DNA of 64,000 nucleotides from Paenimyroides aestuarii. GTDB taxonomy: Bacteria > Bacteroidota > Bacteroidia > Flavobacteriales > Flavobacteriaceae. The stretch is from the NCBI RefSeq assembly GCF_024628805.1, contig NZ_CP102382.1:2666001-2730000 (forward strand), in the 5' to 3' direction. The position numbers and the translations under genes are program-made. Below the pieces are notes generated by a model, which was not told where the DNA came from, did no database searches, and saw only the letters and a program-made list of their open reading frames with translations. Below are positions 34,931 through 43,257 of this stretch, one piece after another; the first letter of the stretch is position 1; every line of letters starts with the position of its first letter.

Positions 34931-35626
34931 TTAATATTCTTTCAATGCTTTATTGGCTTTTGTATGTTTTAGCAACCATTCGTACAATTCCATGTGGCGG
35001 TACAAATCTTCTACACTGCCATGATTTCCTCCTTTGACAATTTCTAACTCAATTGGTGCATTTTTGTCACATTTTTTTACTGCCTTCACAATTTTTTGCG
35101 ACTCCGAAAGCGGAACAATAAAATCTTTATCGCCGTGAATAACCTTTATGGGAACTTGAGCTAAATTACATGCATCATTCACATCACCACCACCACAAAT
35201 TGATACCGCTGCAGCTACTCTATTTGGGTATTCACCTATATACTTCATGGTTCCATACGAACCTAAACTCATTCCTGTGACATAAATGCGGGCTTCATCA
35301 ATGGAATAATTATTAATCATATATTGCACAATTTCATCCACTTTATCTGCGTTCCATGGTCCTGATGGAAGTTGCGGTGCAACTATATAAGCCGGAATAT
35401 CTAATCCTTTCTCAATACCTTTTAAAGCACCGTAACGTTTCACGCGTTCTATATTTGTGCCCGATAAACTTTTTCCATGTAAGAATACAATTAATGGTGC
35501 TTTATCAGTTGTATTTTGGGGTTCATTCATCCAAAAATTATAGGCTGTTTTGTTTACAATTGCAGTCGGTTGTCCAAAAGCGCTTATGGTTAAAAACAAA
35601 AAAACGACTTTATAAAAGATTTTCAT
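34931..35626 (-). CDS. Secreted alpha/beta hydrolase (esterase/peptidase-like)
   Basis: 231 aa with a Sec signal peptide (MKIFYKVVFLFLTISAFG). The nucleophile elbow GMSLGSYG gives Ser 120; Asp in HGDKDFIVP (D168) and His in GGNHGS (H202) complete the triad. An oxyanion loop FLHGKSLSG precedes it. It probably works in the periplasm on an ester of unknown type. Chosen start 35626: the longer frame crosses the -7 element at 35642-35649. Confidence 0.87.
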   Translation of the reverse strand: MKIFYKVVFLFLTISAFGQPTAIVNKTAYNFWMNEPQNTTDKAPLIVFLHGKSLSGTNIERVKRYGALKGIEKGLDIPAYIVAPQLPSGPWNADKVDEIVQYMINNYSIDEARIYVTGMSLGSYGTMKYIGEYPNRVAAAVSICGGGDVNDACNLAQVPIKVIHGDKDFIVPLSESQKIVKAVKKCDKNAPIELEIVKGGNHGSVEDLYRHMELYEWLLKHTKANKALKEY

Positions 35627-35641
35627 CAACAATTTTTGCCA

Positions 35642-35649
35642 CAAATATA
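35642..35649 (-). promoter_or_regulatory. Promoter -7 element for the secreted hydrolase
   Basis: TATATTTG on the minus strand matches TAnnTTTG exactly, 16 bp before the chosen start. Confidence 0.5.
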
Positions 35650-35741
35650 CCATTATTTGTTTTAAAAAAAGAAGGTGTTTTTTGAACTAAATTGCTAATT
35701 TCGTTTAAAATAGTACCTATATAATTCTTATTGCACTCCAA

Positions 35742-36329
35742 ATGAGTAAAATTTTAATAACCTTGTTGCTTTTTGCTTCGCATTGCATGTATGCACAACA
35801 CTTCACAAATGAAATAACTATTGTGCAAAATGGTGTAGAGGAAAAAATTACATCAGAAAACATAAAAATTCATTTAAAAAAGCAGCCTTTTGTTATACAA
35901 TTTCAAAGTAGATTGCATAATTCTTCAAGAGAAATTTTTAATGGATTAAAGGTTACCATCGTTAAAGAAAATAATAATATGCCAGTGATTGAAGAAGGCA
36001 ATCTCATAAATTTGATTCCGTTTTTAGAAGAAGTTGCTGTAGTATTGCCTGATAACAATGGGTACTATACAACTGCAGAAATTAGCAAGTATGCCCACCA
36101 TTATCTATTTTATGAAAACGAATCGCATAAAAACGTAGAATTAATGGCTAAAAAAAAGGAGATAGGTTTGTTTCAGTGGAACATAAACCGTTTTAATTTT
36201 GAAGGAAAACAATTTCCTATTGAAAAATGGAACGAAAACCAATTGACATTTATTTTTTTAAATGATTTTAACAGCAATAAAGTAATTGATGCCGATGAAT
36301 TGCGAATCGTTCAAATTCAATTTGAATAG
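35742..36329 (+). CDS. Exported protein, unknown function
   Basis: 195 aa with a signal peptide (MSKILITLLLFASHCMYA, cleavage before QHF). The mature part is soluble and strand-rich, ending FLNDFNSNKVIDADELRIVQIQFE, which looks like a calcium-binding DxNxN-type loop. No family recognised. Convergent with pdxH, whose stop is 11 bp away. Confidence 0.65.
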   Translation: MSKILITLLLFASHCMYAQHFTNEITIVQNGVEEKITSENIKIHLKKQPFVIQFQSRLHNSSREIFNGLKVTIVKENNNMPVIEEGNLINLIPFLEEVAVVLPDNNGYYTTAEISKYAHHYLFYENESHKNVELMAKKKEIGLFQWNINRFNFEGKQFPIEKWNENQLTFIFLNDFNSNKVIDADELRIVQIQFE

Positions 36330-36339
36330 TTTATGACTT

Positions 36340-36984
36340 TTAAGGCGCTAAACGTTCTATAAACCAATCGCCATCAGGTTTTAGCGTATATTTAATGCGG
36401 TCGTGCAGCCTATTGGGTCTGCCTTGCCAAAATTCAATTGAAACCGGTTTTACTAAAATACCGCCCCAATTTGGTGGTCGATTCACTTCGGTATTTGCAA
36501 ATTTCTTTTCTAATTCTTTTAGTTTTGTGTCTAAAAATTCACGGTTTGGAATCACTTCGCTTTGAGGTGAAACCACAGCACCTAACTGACTTCCTTTGGG
36601 GCGCGAATGAAAATATCCATCGGAATATGCTTCGCTTTGCTTTTCAGCTATACCTTTAATGATAACCTGACGCTCTAAAGAATGCCAAAAAAACGACAAG
36701 CAAACCTGCGGATTTTGCAACAATGCTTTGCCTTTTTCAGAATCATAATTGGTTACGAATGTAAAACCGTTTTCATCGTACTTTTTAAGCAAAACAATGC
36801 GCGATTTTGGAAATCCGTCTAAACCAAGTGTTGAAAGCGTCATGGCATTCACCTCTTCTACTCCACCAAATTCTTCGGTTTCATGGAACCATTTTTTAAA
36901 TTGCATGAGCGGATTTTCGTCGATCATCGACTCCAACAATTCACTTTTTTCGTATGATTTTCTATAATTACTTAAATCTGTCAT
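36340..36984 (-). CDS. pdxH: Pyridoxamine 5'-phosphate oxidase
   Basis: FMN-dependent oxidation of pyridoxine or pyridoxamine phosphate to PLP. 214 aa with the family motifs DGFPKSRIVLLKKYDENGFTF, PQSEVIPNRE and C-terminal EFWQGRPNRLHDR...RLAP, including the conserved substrate-binding Arg-x-His. It follows rnz by 5 bp and is likely in the same transcript. Confidence 0.95.
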   Translation of the reverse strand: MTDLSNYRKSYEKSELLESMIDENPLMQFKKWFHETEEFGGVEEVNAMTLSTLGLDGFPKSRIVLLKKYDENGFTFVTNYDSEKGKALLQNPQVCLSFFWHSLERQVIIKGIAEKQSEAYSDGYFHSRPKGSQLGAVVSPQSEVIPNREFLDTKLKELEKKFANTEVNRPPNWGGILVKPVSIEFWQGRPNRLHDRIKYTLKPDGDWFIERLAP

Positions 36985-36989
36985 TTTTC

Positions 36990-37895
36990 TTAAAATTTAA
37001 AAACCAATCCATCATCTGCTAGTAGCACGGGTTGAAAAACCGTTTCGGCTTCTTGTTTAAACAAATTAATATCGGCATATCGTGTGGAATAATGTCCTAA
37101 AATCAAGTTTTTAACACCCGCTTTTTTTGCAATAGTGGCTGCCTGAATGGCGGTGGAATGCCCCGTTGGCAAACACTTGTCGATATCTTTTTCTAAAAAA
37201 GTACTTTCGTGATACAGCACATCCACATTTTCAATCAACGAAATCAGTGCTTCATTATAAATAGTATCCGAGCAAAATGCGTAGGTTTGGGTGGGCAGTG
37301 GATCAAAAGTTACAGTTTCATTTTTAATAATTGTACCGTCTTCTTTTTTTAAATCACTGCCTTGTTTTAGCTTGTTAAAATAGCAAACATCAATTTTTTG
37401 CTCAGTAGCGGCATCGATATTTATACGGCGCAAACCTGGTTTTTCTTTAAACAAAAATCCATTAGCATATACGCGGTGTTTTAAAGGAAGCGTGTGTACT
37501 GCGACCTTATCATCTTCAAAAATCAGTTCCGATTTGTCGGATTCCAACTCATGAAAAAACAGATTGTATTTGGTGTATGATTTGCTTAATTTAATTTGCA
37601 ACAAAATAATTTCTTTAATGCCTTTTGGGCCATAAATATGCAAATCGTTCGGGCGGTTTAGAAGTGAAAATGTAGAAATTAATCCAATCAATCCAAAAAA
37701 ATGATCGCCGTGCAAATGCGATATAAAGATATGATTGATACGCGAAAATTTAATTTTGTGCTTGCGCAACTGCACTTGTGTTCCTTCTCCGCAATCAATT
37801 AAATACATTTGGTTGTTGATTTCCAATACTTGTGATGTGGGATTTGTGATGGTGCGCGGTGTTGCCGAATAGCAACCTAAAATACTTACTTTCAT
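36990..37895 (-). CDS. rnz: Ribonuclease Z
   Basis: 3' processing endonuclease for tRNA precursors, metallo-beta-lactamase fold. Zn ligands are visible in ISHLHGDHFFG (H60, H62, D64, H65) and in CSDT, YHEST and GHYSTRY. 301 aa is normal for the short bacterial form. It lies between the STAS-like gene and pdxH, a conserved flavobacterial neighbourhood. Confidence 0.95.
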   Translation of the reverse strand: MKVSILGCYSATPRTITNPTSQVLEINNQMYLIDCGEGTQVQLRKHKIKFSRINHIFISHLHGDHFFGLIGLISTFSLLNRPNDLHIYGPKGIKEIILLQIKLSKSYTKYNLFFHELESDKSELIFEDDKVAVHTLPLKHRVYANGFLFKEKPGLRRINIDAATEQKIDVCYFNKLKQGSDLKKEDGTIIKNETVTFDPLPTQTYAFCSDTIYNEALISLIENVDVLYHESTFLEKDIDKCLPTGHSTAIQAATIAKKAGVKNLILGHYSTRYADINLFKQEAETVFQPVLLADDGLVFKF

Positions 37896-37918
37896 GAATG
37901 TTTTTTTCTGAAAAGGAT

Positions 37919-38245
37919 TTAGAACCCCAAATCTCTTTCAATTTCTTCCATTTCGATGATATCGAAACCTTCCTGAAGTGTTGGAACAACAATTATCTCT
38001 TCTGAAACTTCATCAAAATCAATATCGGCTACAATTACAAACGATTTTTTTTGTTTTTTTTGAAGTACTGCCAATGGTTCAAAAGGAATAATTTCAGACG
38101 GTCGCAATGCTATTTCTTCTAAATCGATAATGATGTTTTTGCCTTTGAAAACATTGGGTTGATCCATGATTTTTTCAGCAAAATCAGCAAAATCTTCGCT
38201 GCTTTTTTTAAATACAACAATGTTATTTTTCTCTTTTACTTTCAT
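37919..38245 (-). CDS. STAS-like small protein next to rnz
   Basis: 108 aa, alternating strands and helices. The ending PTLQEGFDIIEMEEIERDLGF resembles the C-terminal helix of STAS/anti-sigma antagonist folds, and IDLEEIALRPSEI fits a STAS core strand. The usual phosphorylatable Ser is not obvious. Its place 23 bp before rnz recurs in Flavobacteria (from memory). Role unknown. Confidence 0.7.
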   Translation of the reverse strand: MKVKEKNNIVVFKKSSEDFADFAEKIMDQPNVFKGKNIIIDLEEIALRPSEIIPFEPLAVLQKKQKKSFVIVADIDFDEVSEEIIVVPTLQEGFDIIEMEEIERDLGF

Positions 38246-38359
38246 ATTTATACAGTTATGTTTTTATTGGAGCTCATGGAATCGCTATATATTTATATGT
38301 TTATGTTTGCAACAAATAATTTGGGTAAGGCGATTTTCCTTTTTCTTCTAAAAATACAA

Positions 38360-39286
38360 TTATTTTATTTTAGATGCAAGTAAATAAATCACTGCCATAC
38401 GAATTGCTACACCATTTTCCACTTGATCCAAAATTACAGACTGTTGCGAATCGGCTACATCAGAAGTAATTTCAACGCCTCTGTTGATCGGGCCGGGGTG
38501 CATAATTACAATTTCTTTATCCAAAGAATCCAACAATACTTTGTCCACACCATATTGCTGTGCATATTCGCGGGTTGATGGAAAATAATTCACATCCAAA
38601 CGCTCGTTTTGTACACGGAGCATATTGGCAACATCGCACCATTCCAATGCTTTTCGCAAGTTAGGTTCGTATTTCACTCCCAAATCGGTAATGTATCGCG
38701 GCATCAATGTTTTCGGGCCGCATACCATTACTTCTGCTCCCTGCATTTGGAGTGCAAAAATGTTTGATAAGGCTACGCGAGAGTGCAATATATCGCCCAC
38801 AATAACTACTTTTTTTCCGCCTACTTCTCCCAAACGTTCTCTAATTGAAAAACTATCTAGCAAAGCTTGTGTGGGATGCTCGTGTGCACCATCGCCTGCG
38901 TTTACGATACTGGCTTTTACATTGCGCGACAAAAAGTGGGCTGCTCCCGGATTGCTGTGGCGCATCACCACCATATCTACTTTCATGGAAAGGATATTGT
39001 TTACGGTATCAATCAAAGTTTCGCCTTTTTTTACAGAAGATTGTGCTGCCGAAAAACTAATCACATCTGCAGACAAACGCTTTTGTGCCAGTTCAAATGA
39101 CAATTTGGTTCGCGTGCTGTTTTCAAAGAAAATATTGGCAATGGTGATATCGCGTAACGAAGGTACTTTTTTTATGGGACGGTTGATAACTTCTTTGAAC
39201 TGATCGGCAGTTTCAAAGATTAATTCAATATCATTTTTATTGATGTATTTTATACCTAATAAATGGTTAACGCTTAATTCTTTCAT
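38360..39286 (-). CDS. pyrB: Aspartate carbamoyltransferase catalytic chain
   Basis: First committed pyrimidine step: carbamoyl phosphate + aspartate. 308 aa with the carbamoyl-phosphate loop FENSTRTKLSFE, HEHPTQALLD and aspartate-side HPGPINRGVEI motifs. No pyrI regulatory subunit is adjacent. Encoded 31 bp after pyrR. Confidence 0.95.
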   Translation of the reverse strand: MKELSVNHLLGIKYINKNDIELIFETADQFKEVINRPIKKVPSLRDITIANIFFENSTRTKLSFELAQKRLSADVISFSAAQSSVKKGETLIDTVNNILSMKVDMVVMRHSNPGAAHFLSRNVKASIVNAGDGAHEHPTQALLDSFSIRERLGEVGGKKVVIVGDILHSRVALSNIFALQMQGAEVMVCGPKTLMPRYITDLGVKYEPNLRKALEWCDVANMLRVQNERLDVNYFPSTREYAQQYGVDKVLLDSLDKEIVIMHPGPINRGVEITSDVADSQQSVILDQVENGVAIRMAVIYLLASKIK

Positions 39287-39317
39287 TTTGAATTTGCTGT
39301 TGAATCGTTTTGATTAT

Positions 39318-39866
39318 TTATACGGGATTTGATAAAAGATATACTTCATCGGCAGTGGCATCTTCGTCTTTCCATTGCACTTTCACTTTTTCATTGTTAA
39401 AAGCATCTACTTGTCTGCCTCGGTAATCGGGTTGAATGGGTAAATGCCTGCTGAAACGACGGTCTATCAATACCAAAAGCTCAATTTCACTTGGTCTTCC
39501 AAACGATTGAATGGCTGTTAAAGCCGCACGAATACTTCTGCCAGTGTAAAGCACATCATCTATAAAAACTACGTTTTTATTTTCCACCAAAAAGTCGATT
39601 TGTGTTTTGTTGGCTTCTAATGGTTTGTTGCTTCGGCGGAAATCATCTCTAAAAAAAGTAATATCTAAAAACCCTAACTGAATAGCTGCAATTCCGTAAT
39701 GAGCCGAAAGAATATGCGCAATACGCTGTGCTAAAAATTTTCCACGCGGTTGAATGCCTATTAAAACGGTATTCGAAAAATCGTTGTGTTTTTCAATTAA
39801 TTGGCACGCTAAACGATGTAAGATGATATCAACCTCTTGCGAAGTTAACAGTATTTTTGAACTCAT
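39318..39866 (-). CDS. pyrR: PyrR-type pyrimidine regulator/uracil phosphoribosyltransferase
   Basis: 182 aa with the PRPP motif VVFIDDVLYTGRSIRAAL and the N-terminal HEI-type region of PyrR. In Firmicutes PyrR binds an mRNA anti-antiterminator and also has UPRTase activity. Here no clear attenuator hairpin pair lies before pyrR or between pyrR and pyrB, so RNA-level control is not visible and enzyme activity may be the main role. Confidence 0.9.
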   Translation of the reverse strand: MSSKILLTSQEVDIILHRLACQLIEKHNDFSNTVLIGIQPRGKFLAQRIAHILSAHYGIAAIQLGFLDITFFRDDFRRSNKPLEANKTQIDFLVENKNVVFIDDVLYTGRSIRAALTAIQSFGRPSEIELLVLIDRRFSRHLPIQPDYRGRQVDAFNNEKVKVQWKDEDATADEVYLLSNPV

Positions 39867-39963
39867 AGCGATGTGTTGTTTGGGTGTAAATTTACAATTT
39901 TTATGGCTATTTACTACATTTTAATTATTGATTTTAAGCAAGTCTTTACAAATGTTTTAACGC

Positions 39964-39998
39964 AAAAAAATCTAACTTAAAAAAGTTAGATTTTTTTA
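39964..39998 (-). terminator. Intrinsic terminator after the acidic-tail gene
   Basis: TCTAACTT / AAGTTAGA stem (39971-39978 and 39983-39990) with A7 before and T7 after. Confidence 0.8.
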
Positions 39999-40430
39999 TT
40001 ACTCTTCTTCATCGTCAAAATCGTCGTCGTCATCGAAGTCGTCGTCATCGTCAAAATCATCATCGTCTGAGTCATAATCTTCGTCCTCGTCGTCGTCGTT
40101 TTTGCGCTTGTCGGCTTTTTTCTTTGATGCTTTTTTAGGCTTACTCTCTTCTTCGTCTTCGTCTATGTCTAAATCTTTCACATTGATAGAATCAACGGCT
40201 GGCAACTCCTCTTCTTCTTCAAAGTTTTCAATTCGGTCTTGCAGTTTTGTACTTACTTTCACTAAGTATATGGTATCTTCTGTACGCACCTCAACAGCTT
40301 CAATTAATTCGCCTTTTGCATTGGTAAACTGAATAACGTCTGCATCGTCGTATCCGTCAGGAAATTTATCAACTAACAGGGTTAAAATTTCGTTTGTTAA
40401 TTTTGCGTAATCAACAATTATTCGTTTCAT
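39999..40430 (-). CDS. Protein with a long acidic Asp/Glu tail
   Basis: 143 aa. The first 70 residues form a folded domain (MKRIIVDYAKLTNEIL, then EAVEVRTEDTIYLVKVSTK). The last 60 are nearly all Asp and Glu with a Lys-rich patch, like the disordered tail of the RNA polymerase delta subunit. I cannot tell if it plays such a role. Start 40430 is supported by the promoter just upstream. Confidence 0.8.
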   Translation of the reverse strand: MKRIIVDYAKLTNEILTLLVDKFPDGYDDADVIQFTNAKGELIEAVEVRTEDTIYLVKVSTKLQDRIENFEEEEELPAVDSINVKDLDIDEDEEESKPKKASKKKADKRKNDDDEDEDYDSDDDDFDDDDDFDDDDDFDDEEE

Positions 40431-40451
40431 TATTGTAGTAATTAGGTGCTT

Positions 40452-40484
40452 CAAAAATACTATAGCTACACGGAATTATGCAAA
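40452..40484 (-). promoter_or_regulatory. Promoter of the acidic-tail gene
   Basis: -7 TATTTTTG (40452-40459) and -33 TTTG (40481-40484) with a 21-bp spacer on the minus strand. Confidence 0.65.
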
Positions 40485-40511
40485 TGTTTTGAAGCTTTTT
40501 TTTGATTTTTT

Positions 40512-41483
40512 TTATTGTCCTAATATATAAGCAAATACAAGTGGTGCCACGATTGTTGCATCTGATTCGATCATAAATTTTGGTGTATCAATGTCTAGTT
40601 TACCCCAAGTAATTTTCTCATTTGGAACGGCACCTGAATAAGAACCGTAAGAAGTGGTAGAATCGGAAATCTGACAGAAATACGACCAGAAAGGTACATC
40701 TTCCCATTCTAAATCTTGATACATCATTGGAACCACACAAATTGGGAAGTCACCTGAAATTCCGCCTGCAATTTGGAAAAACCCAACGCCTTTTCCTGCT
40801 GAATTGGCACGGTACCACTCTGTTAAATAAATCATGTATTCAATACCCGATTTTACAGTCGATGCTTGTAAATTTCCTTTGATCACGTTTGCTGCAAAGA
40901 TGTTTCCTGTGGTAGAATCTTCCCAACCCGGACAAACAATTGGTAAATTTTTCTCTGCTGCTGCAACAATCCATGAATCTTTTGGATCGATCTCATAATA
41001 TTGTTCCAACACGCCAGAATTCACAACTTGATACAAAAATTCATGTGGTAAATAGCGTTCTCCTTTTGCTTCTGCAGCATGCCAAACATCTTCTAAATGT
41101 TGTTGCAAACGGCGAAAAGCTTCTTCTTCAGGAATACAGGTATCTGTAACACGGTTAAAATGCGTGTCTAACAATTCGCGTTCTTGTTCCGGTGTTAAAT
41201 CTCTCCAATTAGGTATTCTTTTATAGTGCGAATGTGCCACCAAATTCATCACATCTTCTTCTAAATTGGCACCTGTACACGAAATAATATGTACTTTATC
41301 CTGACGAATCATTTCTGCCAACGAAACGCCTAATTCAGCTGTTGACATGGCACCGCCTAAAGAAATAAGCATTTTACCGCCTTCTAATAAATGTTGTTCA
41401 TAACCTTTTGCGGCATCAACCAAAGCTGCAGCATTGAAATGACGGTAATTATGTTCGATAAATTGCGAAATGGGTCCTTTCAT
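40512..41483 (-). CDS. Deoxyhypusine-synthase-like protein without the catalytic Lys
   Basis: 323 aa with the DHS fold signatures: ISLGGAMSTAELGVSLAEMI near the NAD site, SWIVAAAEKNLPIVCPGWEDSTTG, and the C-terminal ITWGKLDIDTPKFMIESDAT. The active-site stretch GGGVxK of true deoxyhypusine synthases is AGGISGDF (239-246), so the essential Lys is absent. Bacteria lack eIF5A, and EF-P is not its substrate. It is 110 bp downstream of an arginine decarboxylase gene, so a polyamine reaction such as homospermidine formation or an agmatine conversion is a reasonable guess. Confidence 0.88.
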   Translation of the reverse strand: MKGPISQFIEHNYRHFNAAALVDAAKGYEQHLLEGGKMLISLGGAMSTAELGVSLAEMIRQDKVHIISCTGANLEEDVMNLVAHSHYKRIPNWRDLTPEQERELLDTHFNRVTDTCIPEEEAFRRLQQHLEDVWHAAEAKGERYLPHEFLYQVVNSGVLEQYYEIDPKDSWIVAAAEKNLPIVCPGWEDSTTGNIFAANVIKGNLQASTVKSGIEYMIYLTEWYRANSAGKGVGFFQIAGGISGDFPICVVPMMYQDLEWEDVPFWSYFCQISDSTTSYGSYSGAVPNEKITWGKLDIDTPKFMIESDATIVAPLVFAYILGQ

Positions 41484-41593
41484 ATTTTTATTCTTGTTTA
41501 AGTTTTCTTTGTTTAAAGTTTGTTGATTTTTAAAATTGTTTATTTGCTAATTACCTAATCTGCAAATTATCTTCTTTATAAATCGGGAAATTA

Positions 41594-42991
41594 TTATTTA
41601 TTATAACCTAATATTTTTAAAACATCGTCTGCGGTTTGCTGTTCCGAAAAAACTTCGGTTGCCAGAATGCCGTTTTCATCGCGGTCTATCAATATGTGTT
41701 TGGGTTGCGGAATCAAACAGTGGTGAATGCCTCCTTGCCCGCCAATGGTTTCTTGATAGGCACCCGTATTGAAAAAGCCAATGTATAAAGGTTTTTCTTT
41801 GTTGAATTTAGGCAGATATATCGCATTCCAGTTTTGTTCTGAATTGTAATAATCATCTGAATCACAGGTTAATCCACCTAAAAGAACGCGTTCATAAGAA
41901 TCATTCCAGCGGTTAACAGCCAACATGATGAAGCGTTTGTTAATTGCCCAAGTGTCGGGTAAAGTAGTGATGAAAGACGAATCGATCATGTTCCACTTCT
42001 CTCGGTCGTTTTGTTGTTTTTGATACAACACTTTATAAATGGCTCCACCCGATTCACCTACTGTAAACGAACCAAATTCGGTAAAAATATTCGGCATGTC
42101 CACATCGGCTTCCTCACACGCCATTTTTATTTGATTAATGATTTCATCAACCATATAAGCATAATCGTAATCAAAATTCAACGAGTTTTTAATCGGGAAA
42201 CCGCCGCCAATGTTTAATCCTGTTAACGATGGACATTCTTTTTTAAGGCTGGTGTACACTTTTAAACATTTTCCTAATTCGTTCCAATAATAGGCGGTGT
42301 CGCGAATGCCGGTATTGATAAAAAAATGCAGCATTTTAAGCTCTACATTCGTATTCTCGGCTACGGTTTTTCTGTAGAAAGGAAGAATATTTTTGTAACC
42401 AATTCCCAAACGCGAGGTGTAAAACTCGAATTTAGGCTCTTCTTCTGATGCAATGCGGATTCCGATTTGAAATTTTCCTTTTATGCGTTCTTGCAACAAA
42501 TCCAATTCTTCGTAATTATCAATAATCGGAATGGTGTTTTTGTGGCCGCCGTTTATCAATCGTGCAATATTCTCCACGTATTGGTCGCGCTTGAAACCGT
42601 TGCAAATTACAATCGTTTTTTTGTTGATTTTGCCATTTGCCAATAAATTCTCTACAATATTAATGTCAAAAGCCGATGATGTTTCCACATGGATATCATT
42701 TTTAAAAGCTTCGTTCATTACATATTCAAAATGCGAACTTTTAGTACAATAGCAATAGTAGTAATTGCCTTCGTACTTGTGTTTTTCCATTGCTTTTCTA
42801 AACCAACCTTTTGCTTTGTTGATGTTGTTTGAAATTTGCGGAAGGTATGTGAATTTTAAAGGTGTTCCGTATTGTTCTACCAATTTCATTAAATCGATAT
42901 TGTGGAACATTAAATGGTCTTTATTTAATGTAAACTCTTCTTGCGGAAAATAAAAAGTTTGGTTTATTAAGTCGAAATATTTAGTATTCAT
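41594..42991 (-). CDS. speA: Short arginine decarboxylase (SpeA-like, PLP fold III)
   Basis: 465 aa, an alanine-racemase-fold decarboxylase. The PLP Lys is in YYYCYCTKSSHFEY (K84), and a Gly-rich phosphate site GLNIGGGFPIKN and CDSDD active-site region near the C-terminus are present. It is shorter than classical SpeA (about 630 aa), as in other Bacteroidota. Substrate Arg rather than Lys or diaminopimelate is assigned by overall similarity from memory, so moderately sure. Next to the DHS-like gene, suggesting a polyamine route from agmatine. Confidence 0.85.
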   Translation of the reverse strand: MNTKYFDLINQTFYFPQEEFTLNKDHLMFHNIDLMKLVEQYGTPLKFTYLPQISNNINKAKGWFRKAMEKHKYEGNYYYCYCTKSSHFEYVMNEAFKNDIHVETSSAFDINIVENLLANGKINKKTIVICNGFKRDQYVENIARLINGGHKNTIPIIDNYEELDLLQERIKGKFQIGIRIASEEEPKFEFYTSRLGIGYKNILPFYRKTVAENTNVELKMLHFFINTGIRDTAYYWNELGKCLKVYTSLKKECPSLTGLNIGGGFPIKNSLNFDYDYAYMVDEIINQIKMACEEADVDMPNIFTEFGSFTVGESGGAIYKVLYQKQQNDREKWNMIDSSFITTLPDTWAINKRFIMLAVNRWNDSYERVLLGGLTCDSDDYYNSEQNWNAIYLPKFNKEKPLYIGFFNTGAYQETIGGQGGIHHCLIPQPKHILIDRDENGILATEVFSEQQTADDVLKILGYNK

Positions 42992-43053
42992 AAAAAAAAT
43001 CCTGCGTTAAAAATTAATAATGGGTGGTGTGTATTTGTTTATGAATACATTTT

Positions 43054-43140
43054 TCAAACCCGGATATTGGCAAAAGCAATCGAGAGTTTTTCGTGATACA
43101 TCTGATTCTTGGTTACTGCCTTTAAAGGTTTGTATCCCAT
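43054..43140 (-). CDS. Possible 28-aa small ORF upstream of speA
   Basis: ATG at 43140 to TGA at 43054, encoding MGYKPLKAVTKNQMYHEKLS and 8 more residues. The same frame is open all the way back to the aroB stop and the sequence before the ATG also looks protein-like (WVQNQWGASS). It could be a leader peptide for speA, a small conserved protein or the remnant of a lost gene. The aroB-speA gap (42992-43257) holds nothing else I can support. Confidence 0.3.
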   Translation of the reverse strand: MGYKPLKAVTKNQMYHEKLSIAFANIRV

Positions 43141-43257
43141 GCTAGATGCTCCCCATTGATTTTGAACCCAATTCGAGATTTTTAGGAATGGTTTAATTAT
43201 TTTTTTGCTGTAAATGTTACAAGTTTTGTTCACTAAAAAAATGTAATAACGTTTAAA

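Noticed and set aside
34931..35653. Longer start for the secreted hydrolase at 35653
   Set aside because: It would overlap the -7 promoter element and hide the signal peptide.
39318..39866. PyrR-controlled RNA attenuator before pyrB
   Set aside because: No competing terminator/anti-terminator hairpins are visible in the 31-bp pyrR-pyrB gap or upstream of pyrR.
40512..41483. True deoxyhypusine synthase acting on EF-P
   Set aside because: EF-P is not a deoxyhypusine substrate and the catalytic Lys is missing.
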